Source: Paenibacillus radicis (ex Xue et al. 2023)
GTDB taxonomy: Bacteria; Bacillota; Bacilli; Paenibacillales; NBRC-103111
DNA length: 64,000 bases
NCBI RefSeq assembly: GCF_024722015.1
Contig: NZ_JANQBD010000015.1
Span: 124,001-188,000, forward strand
Reading direction: 5' to 3'
Shown: piece after piece, positions 7,908 to 16,373 of the stretch
Numbering within the stretch: position 1 is the first letter of the stretch
Layout of the letters: every line of letters starts with the position of its first letter
Translations under genes and position numbers: made by a program
The notes under the pieces: model-generated
Told to the model about the DNA's origin: nothing
What the model saw: only the letters and a program-made list of their open reading frames with translations
Database searches by the model: none

Positions 7908-9800
7908 TTGAACTGGATGGGTAACTTGCAGCAGTTGGGCCGGTCGTTAATGCTTCCGACCATAACGATCCCCGTAGCGGCTATTATGCTCTGTTTGGGT
8001 AGTTTGCCGTGGGGAGATATTAACATGTCCCGCTTCGGAGAGATTTTGTTGTTTTGCGGAAATACGATTTTTACATACTTACCGATGATTTTTGCCGTTG
8101 GGGTTGCTCTTGGATTGACGGAGAGCGCTGGAATAGCAGGGATGTCCGCTCTAATTGGTCATGTCATGTTTATTCAAGCGACACGTCATTATTTAGGCCA
8201 GGAATTCCACTTGGGAGTCCCCGGAGGCATTTTAATCGGTCTGATCGCAGCTATTTTGTATCATCGCTCCAAACATATTCAATTGCCCGAATACATCCAG
8301 TTTTTTGGCGGTCCACGGATGGTTCCCTTACTTATGGGATTGGCAATCTTTTTACTGAGCATAATTACAATCGAAATCGGCCCTTACATGGAAGCTTTCA
8401 TGGAAACGCTCTCCACTACGATACTTGGCTTAGGCGGTTTTGGTACATTTCTGTACGGCGTTATTCACCGATTATTGGTGCCGTCGGGATTGCATCATGT
8501 GTTCAATAATTTTTTCTGGTTCCAGCTTGGGGCTTACGAGAAGCCCGGAGGTGAAATGATCTATGGGGATTTGCCTCGATATTTTGCCGGCGATCCCTCT
8601 TCAGGCGTGTACATGGCAGGTTTATACCCGATCATGATGTTTGCCCTGCCTGCAATAGCTTTAGCCATTATTCAGGAAGCCAGGGAGGATTTGAAGCCCA
8701 AAATCCGCGCTACCTTTTTAACAGCTGCGCTAGCTTCTTTTTTAACCGGTGTTACGGAACCCATTGAGTTCGCTTTTCTGTTTGTTGCACCTTATCTGTT
8801 TATCGGCCATGCCATCTTGTCAGGTCTAGCGATGTGGATAGCATACAGTTTGAATATCCATCATGGATTCTCGTATTCCGCTGGTGCGATAGATTTTGTG
8901 ATAAATTTTCATTTGTCGCATAACGGCTGGATGCTGATTCCGATCGGGATTGCCTATGGACTTCTTTATTACTTCTTTTTCCGTTGGGCCATTCGGACTT
9001 TTCGCATCCCTACACCTGGACGTGAGGAAGGCTCTAAATTGGAAGAGTGGGCAGGCGACATTCCATATCGTTCCCCATTGATTTTGCAAGCATTGGGCGG
9101 CAAGGACAATATTAAAAATATTGAGGCTTGTATTACGAGGCTCCGTCTGACCTTGGTAAATGACAAGATGTTGGATATTGCATCGCTCAAGCATTTGGGG
9201 GCAGCCGGTGTCATTCGTTTGGGTGGCGGGAATGTGCAAGTCGTCTTTGGAACTTATTCCGAATTAATCCGGGAAGAAATTAAGAAAGTGCTTCGCAAAG
9301 ATATTCATCAAGTGTTGTTCAATGCTCCGATGCAGGGCCATATGATCCCTTTGGAGGAAGTGCCGGATAAAATTTTTGCAGGTAAGCTGGTTGGAAACGG
9401 GGTAGCTTTTATGCCTGACCGCGGTGAGCTTGTCGCTCCTATCGCTGGGAAGATCATCATTTTATACCCGACACTCCATGCCATCGGCATTCAAACGGAG
9501 GAAGGTCTCGAGGTACTGCTTCATATCGGCATTGACACGGCACAACTGCAGGGTAAATGGTTTACAGCCTTTATTAAAGAAGGCGATATGGTGGAAGCCG
9601 GGCAATTACTCGTTCGTTTCAACCTGCAAAAGGTGAAAAAGAACTGCACCTCGCTTACTACACCTATGATCATTACCAATGTGGATAAAGTGAAATCTTG
9701 GAGTTTTGCTCCGTATAAATCTGTTAAAAAAGGTCAGGCGTCCGTCATGTCAGTTGTACTTAAACCGGAAGCCACAGGGGGAGGGAACGTTTTTGGTTGA
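7908..9800 (+). CDS. PTS sugar transporter EIICBA, N-acetylglucosamine/glucose family
   Basis: Membrane permease and phosphotransferase importing and phosphorylating a hexose or GlcNAc. The 630 residues give, in order, a multi-span EIIC domain (about 1-390, with GLHHVFNNFFWF and the TEPIEF motif), an EIIB domain whose phospho-Cys is in EACITRLRL, and an EIIA domain whose phospho-His is in LLHIGIDT. The EIIC sequence resembles NagE/NagP more than PtsG, but specificity is inferred. The start is TTG 7908, 9 bp after AGGAGGGT; the longer frame from 7842 lacks a ribosome site and overlaps the preceding terminator region. Its last 8 bases overlap the ptsI start, implying translational coupling. No HPr gene sits here. 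Confidence 0.92.
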   Translation: MNWMGNLQQLGRSLMLPTITIPVAAIMLCLGSLPWGDINMSRFGEILLFCGNTIFTYLPMIFAVGVALGLTESAGIAGMSALIGHVMFIQATRHYLGQEFHLGVPGGILIGLIAAILYHRSKHIQLPEYIQFFGGPRMVPLLMGLAIFLLSIITIEIGPYMEAFMETLSTTILGLGGFGTFLYGVIHRLLVPSGLHHVFNNFFWFQLGAYEKPGGEMIYGDLPRYFAGDPSSGVYMAGLYPIMMFALPAIALAIIQEAREDLKPKIRATFLTAALASFLTGVTEPIEFAFLFVAPYLFIGHAILSGLAMWIAYSLNIHHGFSYSAGAIDFVINFHLSHNGWMLIPIGIAYGLLYYFFFRWAIRTFRIPTPGREEGSKLEEWAGDIPYRSPLILQALGGKDNIKNIEACITRLRLTLVNDKMLDIASLKHLGAAGVIRLGGGNVQVVFGTYSELIREEIKKVLRKDIHQVLFNAPMQGHMIPLEEVPDKIFAGKLVGNGVAFMPDRGELVAPIAGKIIILYPTLHAIGIQTEEGLEVLLHIGIDTAQLQGKWFTAFIKEGDMVEAGQLLVRFNLQKVKKNCTSLTTPMIITNVDKVKSWSFAPYKSVKKGQASVMSVVLKPEATGGGNVFG

Positions 9801-11526
9801 GGGGATCGGAGCTTCATCAGGTATAGCGATGGGGAAAGCTTTCGTTATTCCAACTTGGGAGTGGGACTTTCCTGACAAGCTGATCGATGTCGCCGACTTG
9901 GCCTTTGAATTTGAAAGGCTTTATGATGGCATTCGCACTTCCAAGGATGAAATTGTACATATGAAGCAGGAATTCGTAACCGTGCTGGGAGAAGAGCAGA
10001 CCTCCATTTTTGATGCTCATTTGGCGATTCTCGAGGATCCTGTTTTTATGAGTGAAGTGCAAGGGATCATGCAGCGGCAGTATAAGGCGGCAGAGGTTGC
10101 GGTAAAAGAAGCGATTGAAAAGTTTGTGAACATGTTTGACTTGCTAGATGATCAATATATGAAAGAACGAGCCCTTGATATCAAGGATGTTGGCAATCGC
10201 CTCTTGAAGCATCTGCTGGGTGCTCTTGAAGAGACACTTCCTCCTAAGGACCAGCCCTATATTGTTGTAGCCAAAGAGCTGATTCCATCCCAGATGGTTC
10301 ATCTGGATATTAATCAAGCGTTAGGCTTGGTGACCATGCTGGGGGGGAAGACCTCACATGTGGCTATTATGGCTCGTGCTATGGGTCTGCCTTATGTATT
10401 GGGGGTAGAGGGCAAGCTGAACATTGCGATCCAGAATGGGGATTTTCTTATCATCGACGGCGATGAAGGGCGCGTATTCGTTAATCCGTCGGAAGAGCTG
10501 ATTGAGCAATACAAGATACGTAAATCCATCTGGCAAAAAATGCGTGAGAAGCTCCAGACGCTTGCAGATATTCCGACACAGACGAAGGATGGAGTAGCCT
10601 TCCAGTTAGCCGCTAACATAAGTTCCGTTAAAGAGCTGGATCAAGCGCTAAGAAACGGAGCGGCCGGCGTAGGACTGTTCCGGACCGAGTTTCTATATAT
10701 GGATCGTGACAGCCTACCGGAGGAAGAAGAGCAATTTGTAGTTTATAAGCAGGTCGCTGAACAATTGGAAGGCAAGCATGTCGTTATCCGTACTCTGGAT
10801 ATCGGGGGCGACAAAAGCCTGGATTATTTTGCTCTTCCTGAAGAGGACAACCCTTCTTTGGGCTATCGCGCGATACGCATTACCCTGGACCGAACAGATC
10901 TGTTTAAAACACAGCTAAGAGCCATTTTGAGAGCCAGTCATTACGGGAATATTAAAATCCTATATCCGATGATTTCCTCTATTGAAGAGCTTGATAAGGC
11001 TAATCAACTATTGGAGGAAGCGAAGCAGGAGCTGCGTTTGGAACGGATACCGTTTCATCCTAAAATTGAAGTTGGTATTATGATCGAGGTGCCAGCAGCC
11101 GTAATAATAGCCGATTTGCTAGCGCCAAAGGTCGATTTCTTTAGTATTGGAACGAATGATTTGGTTCAGTACGTTCTGGCAGTAGACCGGATGAATGAAC
11201 AGGTAGCCCATCTGTATGATCCGTTTCATCCGGCTGTATTGCGAATGCTGAAAAGAACGGTGGAGGCTGCCAAGGCAGAAAATCTGCAGATCAGCGTTTG
11301 CGGTGAAATGGCAGGAGATATTCGTGCGCTTCCGATCTGGCTGGGACTTGGAATTTCTGATCTAAGTATGTCCGTAATGTCCATACTTCGCGTCAAAAAC
11401 AGCTTATTACAAAGCCAATATAGTGAGAGTGCCGCGATATGGGAAGAAGTGCAGCGCTGCAGCAGCGGTAAGGCGGTTGTAGATGTATTGAATCAATACT
11501 TGCACCAGGATGTTTTGGCCAAATAG
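9793..11526 (+). CDS. ptsI: PTS enzyme I (phosphoenolpyruvate-protein phosphotransferase)
   Basis: Cytosolic first enzyme of the PTS, moving phosphate from phosphoenolpyruvate to HPr. The 577 residues include the N-terminal IGASSGIA, the phospho-His loop GGKTSHVAIMAR, FRTEFLYM, the PEP-binding segment FFSIGTNDLVQY and the catalytic Cys in VCGEMAGD. The start is TTG 9793, set by GGGGGAGG 8 bp upstream inside the EIICBA gene; the longer frame from 9706 would only read through EIIA sequence. The pairing with a sugar-specific EIICBA and no ptsH is unlike the usual ptsHI operon; a separate ptsH is expected elsewhere. Confidence 0.95.
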   Translation: MVEGIGASSGIAMGKAFVIPTWEWDFPDKLIDVADLAFEFERLYDGIRTSKDEIVHMKQEFVTVLGEEQTSIFDAHLAILEDPVFMSEVQGIMQRQYKAAEVAVKEAIEKFVNMFDLLDDQYMKERALDIKDVGNRLLKHLLGALEETLPPKDQPYIVVAKELIPSQMVHLDINQALGLVTMLGGKTSHVAIMARAMGLPYVLGVEGKLNIAIQNGDFLIIDGDEGRVFVNPSEELIEQYKIRKSIWQKMREKLQTLADIPTQTKDGVAFQLAANISSVKELDQALRNGAAGVGLFRTEFLYMDRDSLPEEEEQFVVYKQVAEQLEGKHVVIRTLDIGGDKSLDYFALPEEDNPSLGYRAIRITLDRTDLFKTQLRAILRASHYGNIKILYPMISSIEELDKANQLLEEAKQELRLERIPFHPKIEVGIMIEVPAAVIIADLLAPKVDFFSIGTNDLVQYVLAVDRMNEQVAHLYDPFHPAVLRMLKRTVEAAKAENLQISVCGEMAGDIRALPIWLGLGISDLSMSVMSILRVKNSLLQSQYSESAAIWEEVQRCSSGKAVVDVLNQYLHQDVLAK

Positions 11527-11594
11527 AGCGAGCTTTCCAAGAACGCTGGCGTGATTGTAATAGAGATAACGAAAAATCGGATGGAGGTTTTACA

Positions 11595-12131
11595 ATGGAA
11601 TTAAAAGGGTATAAGGTTTTGGCCTTTGTTGATGAGGAGTTTGAAGATTTGGAAATGTGGTATCCAGTGCTTCGATTGCGTGAGGCCGGTGCAGAGGTTC
11701 ATTTGGCGGGACCAAAGGCTAATACGGTTTATCATGGGAAATATGGCGTCCCCTTAACAACAGAATATACCTTTGGGGAGGTACGAGCAGCTGATTATAT
11801 CGGACTCTATGTTCCAGGTGGTTGGGCTCCGGATAAATTGCGCCGCTATGCGGATGTGTTGAAGCTAACTAGGGAATTTCATGAGGCTGAAAAGCCCATT
11901 GCCCATATATGTCATGCCGGTTGGGTGCTAGCTTCCGCAAAAATTTGTGCGGGCTATACGATGACCTCTACACCGGGAATTAAGGATGATTTGGAAAATG
12001 CGGGTGCGATTTGGGTTGACGAGGAAGTGGTTGTCGATCGTAATATCGTATCGGGGAGAAGACCTCCAGATTTACCGGCTTTCTTGAGAGAATTTGTACG
12101 TGTGTTGGTAGAATATAAAACAAAATCATAA
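11595..12131 (+). CDS. DJ-1/PfpI family protein
   Basis: A 178-residue class I glutamine-amidotransferase-like protein of the PfpI/YfkM group. The nucleophile elbow is HICHAGW with the reactive Cys at its centre; the conserved acidic residue is near the N-terminus (DEEFEDLE), and LYVPGGWAPD and SGRRPPDLPAF are family segments. Members have been linked to stress response, deglycation or proteolysis; which applies here cannot be told. The ATG follows ATGGAGG. It sits alone between ptsI and a 270-bp gap. Confidence 0.9.
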   Translation: MELKGYKVLAFVDEEFEDLEMWYPVLRLREAGAEVHLAGPKANTVYHGKYGVPLTTEYTFGEVRAADYIGLYVPGGWAPDKLRRYADVLKLTREFHEAEKPIAHICHAGWVLASAKICAGYTMTSTPGIKDDLENAGAIWVDEEVVVDRNIVSGRRPPDLPAFLREFVRVLVEYKTKS

Positions 12132-12401
12132 TTAAAGTACGTTCCCGATCTGATGGACTTGCGAAATGATGCGATAAGAGCCGCACTGGCTATGCATTTA
12201 TATCGATACCTGCCGTTCGTAAACGCGTTTGAACGCTATTCAGGTGTTAAATATTACTAGACCTTGCACAGCAGGAGATTGCTATTTGAAGTAGAATTAT
12301 TCTACATAAGAAGCGAGTTAGTATAAGTCCGTTTCCTGTTCGGTATGGGCTTATTTAAACGACCGCGGTGACCTGTTGCAGTGACGAAGGAGTGGTATTG
12401 G
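12132..12401. other. Gene-poor gap before the cysteine-pair protein
   Basis: This 270-bp stretch holds no convincing gene. TAAGTCC (from about 12324) can pair with GGGCTTA (ending near 12354) and is followed by TTTAAA, a weak terminator or leader hairpin. A ribosome site for the next gene is at 12387-12392. Confidence 0.35.
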
Positions 12402-12821
12402 TTGCATAAGCAGTGCAAGTGTGGCAGCTCTATGAGCATACGGCTGCGGACTGTCATCTATCAGAACAAAGTAGAAATTGAGAATGTCCCTATATTCTCA
12501 TGCGAGATGTGTCAACGAAGCGAAGTGTTTGCTGAAGTGAAACCAGAGCTAACTGGAATCATTGGCAAGCTGGGGAATTTACCGGAAAAACAGCAGCTGC
12601 ATTTTAACGAAATTAGTGAAATCGCACATTTGATGGTGAAGGTTACAGAGAAAAAACACGCGTCCGATCCTGTCGAAAAAATTGTGGGAGAACGAATTAA
12701 TGAGCTGCTCGATCTACTCTTATTGGCGCAGTCTTTGGCCGATGAGCCTTGGACAGAAGAGATTCGCAAGAGGTTAACGCAAATATCCAAGCACTCTCTT
12801 TCAGCTAACGATTTAAACTAA
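12402..12821 (+). CDS. Hypothetical protein with CxC...CxxC cysteine pairs
   Basis: Unrecognised 139-residue soluble protein. CKCG near residue 5 and CEMC about 33 residues later could form a zinc-ribbon or treble-clef site like that in YgiT-type antitoxins. The rest is helical and charged, with a Leu-rich stretch (LLDLLLLAQSLADEPW). The start is TTG 12402, placed 9 bp after AAGGAG; the alternative GTG 12381 would put the ribosome site inside the gene. It is followed by a strong terminator, then ccpA. No partner toxin is visible, so an antitoxin role is not claimed. Confidence 0.7.
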   Translation: MHKQCKCGSSMSIRLRTVIYQNKVEIENVPIFSCEMCQRSEVFAEVKPELTGIIGKLGNLPEKQQLHFNEISEIAHLMVKVTEKKHASDPVEKIVGERINELLDLLLLAQSLADEPWTEEIRKRLTQISKHSLSANDLN

Positions 12822-12845
12822 TAACCAATCCGGACCCTAATTTAT

Positions 12846-12875
12846 AAGCCATCTGCCGTGCAGTTGGCTTTTTTT
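12846..12875 (+). terminator. Rho-independent terminator
   Basis: AAGCCATCTGC and GCAGTTGGCTT form a hairpin with a CGT loop, followed directly by a run of T. It closes the gene ending at 12821 and separates it from ccpA. Confidence 0.85.
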
Positions 12876-12917
12876 GCTTTTTTTTGTTACTATTAATGAA
12901 ACAACATGCTGAATTCA

Positions 12918-12946
12918 TTGCGCAAAGCCGTAATTTGTCGTATGAT
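12918..12946 (+). promoter_or_regulatory. Candidate ccpA promoter
   Basis: TTGCGC (12918-12923) and TATGAT (12941-12946) are separated by 17 bp and lie about 60 bp before the ccpA start. Both hexamers are reasonable sigma-A matches. Confidence 0.45.
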
Positions 12947-13005
12947 AAAGCTTAATAGTGAAGGATCGATAGTTTTATACATTTTATATATTGGAGAGAA
13001 TGACC

Positions 13006-14019
13006 GTGACTGTAACCATTTATGATGTAGCCAGAGAAGCAGGGGTTTCCATGGCAACCGTTTCGCGGGTTGTCAACAATAATCCGAATGTAAAGCCACA
13101 AACCCGTAAGAAAGTTTTCGAAGCAATAGAGCGTCTCGGTTACCGGCCGAATGCTGTAGCCAGAGGTTTGGCAAGCAAGAAAACAACGACCGTAGGGGTG
13201 GTCATTCCCGATATTTCCAATACTATTTTTTCAGAAGTGGCGAGAGGTATTGAAGATATCGCTAATATGTACCATTACAATATCATTTTGTGTAACGCTG
13301 ACAAGAAGAAAGAGAAAGAAATCCGCGTTATTAACACGTTGCTCGAGAAACAGGTGGACGGGCTGTTGTTTATGGGCGGCGCAGTAACTGAAGAGCATAT
13401 CCAAGCTTTCAAAACATCCTCAGTTCCTATTGTGCTCTGCGCAACGACGGATGAGAATAATGCAGTTGCTTCTGTTGACATTGATCACGAACAAGCAGCT
13501 ATGGATGCTGTCTCCTTGTTGATTGAGAACGGACATCGCGATATTGCGATGATTTCGGGAACGCTGCAAGACCCTGCCAATGGATTTGCCCGTTATCAAG
13601 GATACAGGAAGGCGCTGGAAGCAGCTGGAATTCCAATTCGTGAGGAATATGTACGAATCGGAAACTACCGCTACGAATCAGGTCTTGAAGTAACGAAGCA
13701 TTTCCTTGAGCTAAGCGAACGTCCTACAGCGATTTTTGCTGCTACAGATGAAATGGCCATAGGTGCAATTCATACGCTGCAGGATAGCGGCTTGAAGGTA
13801 CCTGATGATATTTCTGTTATCAGTGTAGATAACATTCGTATGGCATCCATGGTACGTCCTCAGCTTACTACGGTAGCGATGCCGATGTATGATATCGGTG
13901 CAGTGTCTATGAGGCTTCTGACCAAGCTGATGAACAAAGAAACGAAGGAAGCTTCAGAGCTAATGCAGGTAATTTTGCCGCATGAGGTCATTCATAGAAA
14001 TTCGGTGGCTCATCGTTAA
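13006..14019 (+). CDS. ccpA: Catabolite control protein A (LacI family)
   Basis: Global carbon-catabolite regulator that binds cre sites with HPr-Ser46-P or Crh-P as corepressor. The 337-residue protein has the LacI helix-turn-helix (TIYDVAREAGVSMATVSRVV), the hinge (RPNAVARGLASKKT) and a periplasmic-binding-protein-like core. Similarity to B. subtilis CcpA is close through the HTH, hinge and the VRPQLTTVAMP segment near the end. The start is GTG 13006, 6-7 bp after GGAGAG; ATG 13000 directly abuts the ribosome site. Targets in this window could include acsA, which has a cre-like sequence upstream. Confidence 0.95.
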   Translation: MTVTIYDVAREAGVSMATVSRVVNNNPNVKPQTRKKVFEAIERLGYRPNAVARGLASKKTTTVGVVIPDISNTIFSEVARGIEDIANMYHYNIILCNADKKKEKEIRVINTLLEKQVDGLLFMGGAVTEEHIQAFKTSSVPIVLCATTDENNAVASVDIDHEQAAMDAVSLLIENGHRDIAMISGTLQDPANGFARYQGYRKALEAAGIPIREEYVRIGNYRYESGLEVTKHFLELSERPTAIFAATDEMAIGAIHTLQDSGLKVPDDISVISVDNIRMASMVRPQLTTVAMPMYDIGAVSMRLLTKLMNKETKEASELMQVILPHEVIHRNSVAHR

Positions 14020-14037
14020 TGAGCCTCTTTCTTTTTT
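14007..14037 (+). terminator. ccpA terminator
   Basis: GGCTCAT and ATGAGCC pair perfectly around CGTTA and are followed by a T-rich tail. The hairpin overlaps the ccpA stop codon. Confidence 0.85.
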
Positions 14038-14186
14038 GTTATGTCGAATTTTATGCAAACAGTTTCAAAGAACAAACAGGCTGATGCTTGAAACTATGTA
14101 ATTTGATTATACAGCGAAGGTTCACATCACTTATAGGTGGACTTTTTTGTTGGGGATTTACTATTTAAGGTTGGGAGGATATTCGC

Positions 14187-14888
14187 TTGTCTTATGGGAA
14201 AATCGGAGTTATCGGCGCAATGAAAGAAGAGATCGAATTGTTTCTTGACCATATGGAGCAAGTTAAAGTTAACGAGAAGGCTAATGTTTCTTATCGAGAA
14301 GGCTTGCTACATGGCAAGAACATAGTGCTGTGCAAATCCGGTGTCGGTAAAGTAAATGCTGCGGTAACAACTCAAGTTTTGATTGATACATATGGCGTGG
14401 ATGCTATTATTTTTACCGGAGTAGCCGGAGCAGTGGATCCTGAATTGAATGTAGGAGATATTGTCGTTTCTTCAGAATGCTTGCAGCATGATATGGATGT
14501 AACGGCTCTAGGATTTCCGCGAGGGACCATTCCTTATGAGGAGACCTCCCTGTTTATTTCAGATGAACAACTACGACAGTTAGCAGTTAATGCAAGCACA
14601 GAGCTATTCGAAGGCCGTGTAAAAGTGGGCAGGGTGCTATCCGGCGACCAGTTTATTGCTAGCAGGGAAGTTGTCGCTCAGCTGTACAGTGAACTGAATG
14701 GTGCTTGTACAGAAATGGAAGGGGCAGCTGTTGCACAAGTTTGCTCATTGAATCATATACCTCATGTGATCATTAGATCCATGTCCGATAAAGCGGATGG
14801 TTCGGCACATGTTAATTTTGCTGAATTTACTTTGCAAGCTTCAGGGAATTCTTATCGTATTGTCGATCATATGCTAAAGCATCTGTAG
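14187..14888 (+). CDS. mtnN: 5'-methylthioadenosine/S-adenosylhomocysteine nucleosidase
   Basis: Cleaves adenine from methylthioadenosine, S-adenosylhomocysteine and 5'-deoxyadenosine, feeding methionine salvage and the methyl cycle. The 233 residues show IGAMKEEI at the start, SGVGKVNAA, the FTGVAGAVD phosphorylase-fold turn, the catalytic Glu in TEMEGAAVAQ and the Asp in SMSDKAD. The TTG start follows GGGAGGA. glyQS begins 24 bp downstream, so the two may share a transcript. A weaker hairpin with a T tract lies at about 14119-14150, upstream of the ribosome site. Confidence 0.95.
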   Translation: MSYGKIGVIGAMKEEIELFLDHMEQVKVNEKANVSYREGLLHGKNIVLCKSGVGKVNAAVTTQVLIDTYGVDAIIFTGVAGAVDPELNVGDIVVSSECLQHDMDVTALGFPRGTIPYEETSLFISDEQLRQLAVNASTELFEGRVKVGRVLSGDQFIASREVVAQLYSELNGACTEMEGAAVAQVCSLNHIPHVIIRSMSDKADGSAHVNFAEFTLQASGNSYRIVDHMLKHL

Positions 14889-14912
14889 AATAGAGAAGGA
14901 GAGATTTACTTT

Positions 14913-16295
14913 ATGACAGTAACAATGGATCAAGTAGTAGCGTTAGCCAAGCACCGCGGATTTATATTCCCTGGCTCTGAAATATATGGTGGATTAGCCA
15001 ATACATGGGACTATGGCCCTCTTGGCGTTGAATTGAAAAATAACGTTAAACGTGCATGGTGGAAAAAGTTTATCCAGCAGTCCCCTTATAATGTCGGATT
15101 GGATGCAGCTATTCTGATGAATCCTCAAGCTTGGGTAGCATCAGGCCATGTAGGTAATTTTAACGATCCAATGATCGATTGCAAAAAATGTAAGGCTCGC
15201 CACCGTGCCGATAAAATTATCGAAAATGCTTTGAATGACAAAGGGATCGAAATGGTTGTTGACGGATTGTCCTTCGATCAAATGATGGATTTAATTCGTG
15301 AGCATAATATTATTTGTCCTGATTGCGGAGCATTTGACTACACGGATATTCGCCAGTTCAACCTTATGTTCAAAACGTTTCAAGGTGTAACCGAATCCAG
15401 CTCTAATGTGGTCTATATGCGTCCGGAAACAGCGCAAGGGATTTTCGTTAATTTCAAAAATGTGCAGCGGACTATGAGAAAAAAGCTGCCATTCGGTATT
15501 GGCCAAATCGGTAAAAGCTTTCGTAATGAAATAACACCTGGTAACTTCACGTTCCGTACGCGTGAGTTTGAGCAGATGGAGCTTGAATTTTTCTGCAAGC
15601 CTGGTGAAGATATGCAGTGGTTTGAATACTGGAGAAGCTTCTGCTTCCAATGGCTGTTAAATCTGGGCCTGAAGGAAGGAAATATTCGTCTACGCGATCA
15701 TTCCGATGATGAACTGTCTCACTATAGCAATGCTACAACAGATGTGGAGTATAAATTTCCATTCGGTTGGGGCGAGCTATGGGGGATTGCAGACCGTACC
15801 GATTACGATTTGAAGCAGCATATGGAGCATTCCGGTGAAGATTTCAACTACATCGATCAAGATGCTAATGAGCGTTACGTTCCATATTGTATTGAACCAT
15901 CGCTTGGTGCAGATCGTGTAACATTGGCATTCCTAATCGACGCTTATGAGGAGCAGCAGCTTGAGGGCGATGACAGCCGTACTGTACTTCGTTTTCATCC
16001 AGCTTTGGCACCGATCAAAGCAGCTGTCTTCCCATTGTCTAAGAAGCTGTCTGAAGGCGCACAGAAGGTTTTTGGAGATTTGTCAGCGCACTTTATGGTT
16101 GATTATGATGAGGCTGGTTCTATTGGTAAAAGGTATCGCCGCCATGATGAGATTGGTACGCCATTCTGTATCACTTATGATTTCGAGTCCGAACAGGATG
16201 GTCAAGTCACCGTGCGTGATCGTGATACAATGGAGCAGACACGGATGCCTATCAGTGAGTTGAAGGCATTTATTGAAGCGAAGATTCAGTTTTAA
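14913..16295 (+). CDS. glyQS: Glycine--tRNA ligase, homodimeric class II
   Basis: Charges tRNA-Gly with glycine. The 460-residue single-chain type, as in B. subtilis, carries class II motifs: motif 2 (FRNEITPGNFTFRTREFEQMELEFF) and motif 3 (EPSLGADR). A CKKC...CPDC pair around residues 90-140 may hold zinc. The C-terminal anticodon-binding domain starts near LAPIKAAVFPL. AGAAGGAGAG precedes the ATG. There is no T-box leader in the 24 bp from mtnN, so regulation is not evident. Confidence 0.97.
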   Translation: MTVTMDQVVALAKHRGFIFPGSEIYGGLANTWDYGPLGVELKNNVKRAWWKKFIQQSPYNVGLDAAILMNPQAWVASGHVGNFNDPMIDCKKCKARHRADKIIENALNDKGIEMVVDGLSFDQMMDLIREHNIICPDCGAFDYTDIRQFNLMFKTFQGVTESSSNVVYMRPETAQGIFVNFKNVQRTMRKKLPFGIGQIGKSFRNEITPGNFTFRTREFEQMELEFFCKPGEDMQWFEYWRSFCFQWLLNLGLKEGNIRLRDHSDDELSHYSNATTDVEYKFPFGWGELWGIADRTDYDLKQHMEHSGEDFNYIDQDANERYVPYCIEPSLGADRVTLAFLIDAYEEQQLEGDDSRTVLRFHPALAPIKAAVFPLSKKLSEGAQKVFGDLSAHFMVDYDEAGSIGKRYRRHDEIGTPFCITYDFESEQDGQVTVRDRDTMEQTRMPISELKAFIEAKIQF

Positions 16296-16323
16296 GGCTG
16301 AGCTTAGCAAATATGAAAAGAAG

Positions 16324-16369
16324 ACCCGCAGTGACTTCATTTGATTAAATGAGGTTGCTGCGGGTTTTT
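16324..16369. terminator. Bidirectional terminator between glyQS and acuC
   Basis: ACCCGCAG with a long following arm pairs with CTGCGGGT around GATT to give a stem of about 19 bp, with T runs on the plus side and A-rich sequence on the other. It serves glyQS and probably the convergent acuC. Confidence 0.9.
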
Positions 16370-16373
16370 GTTT

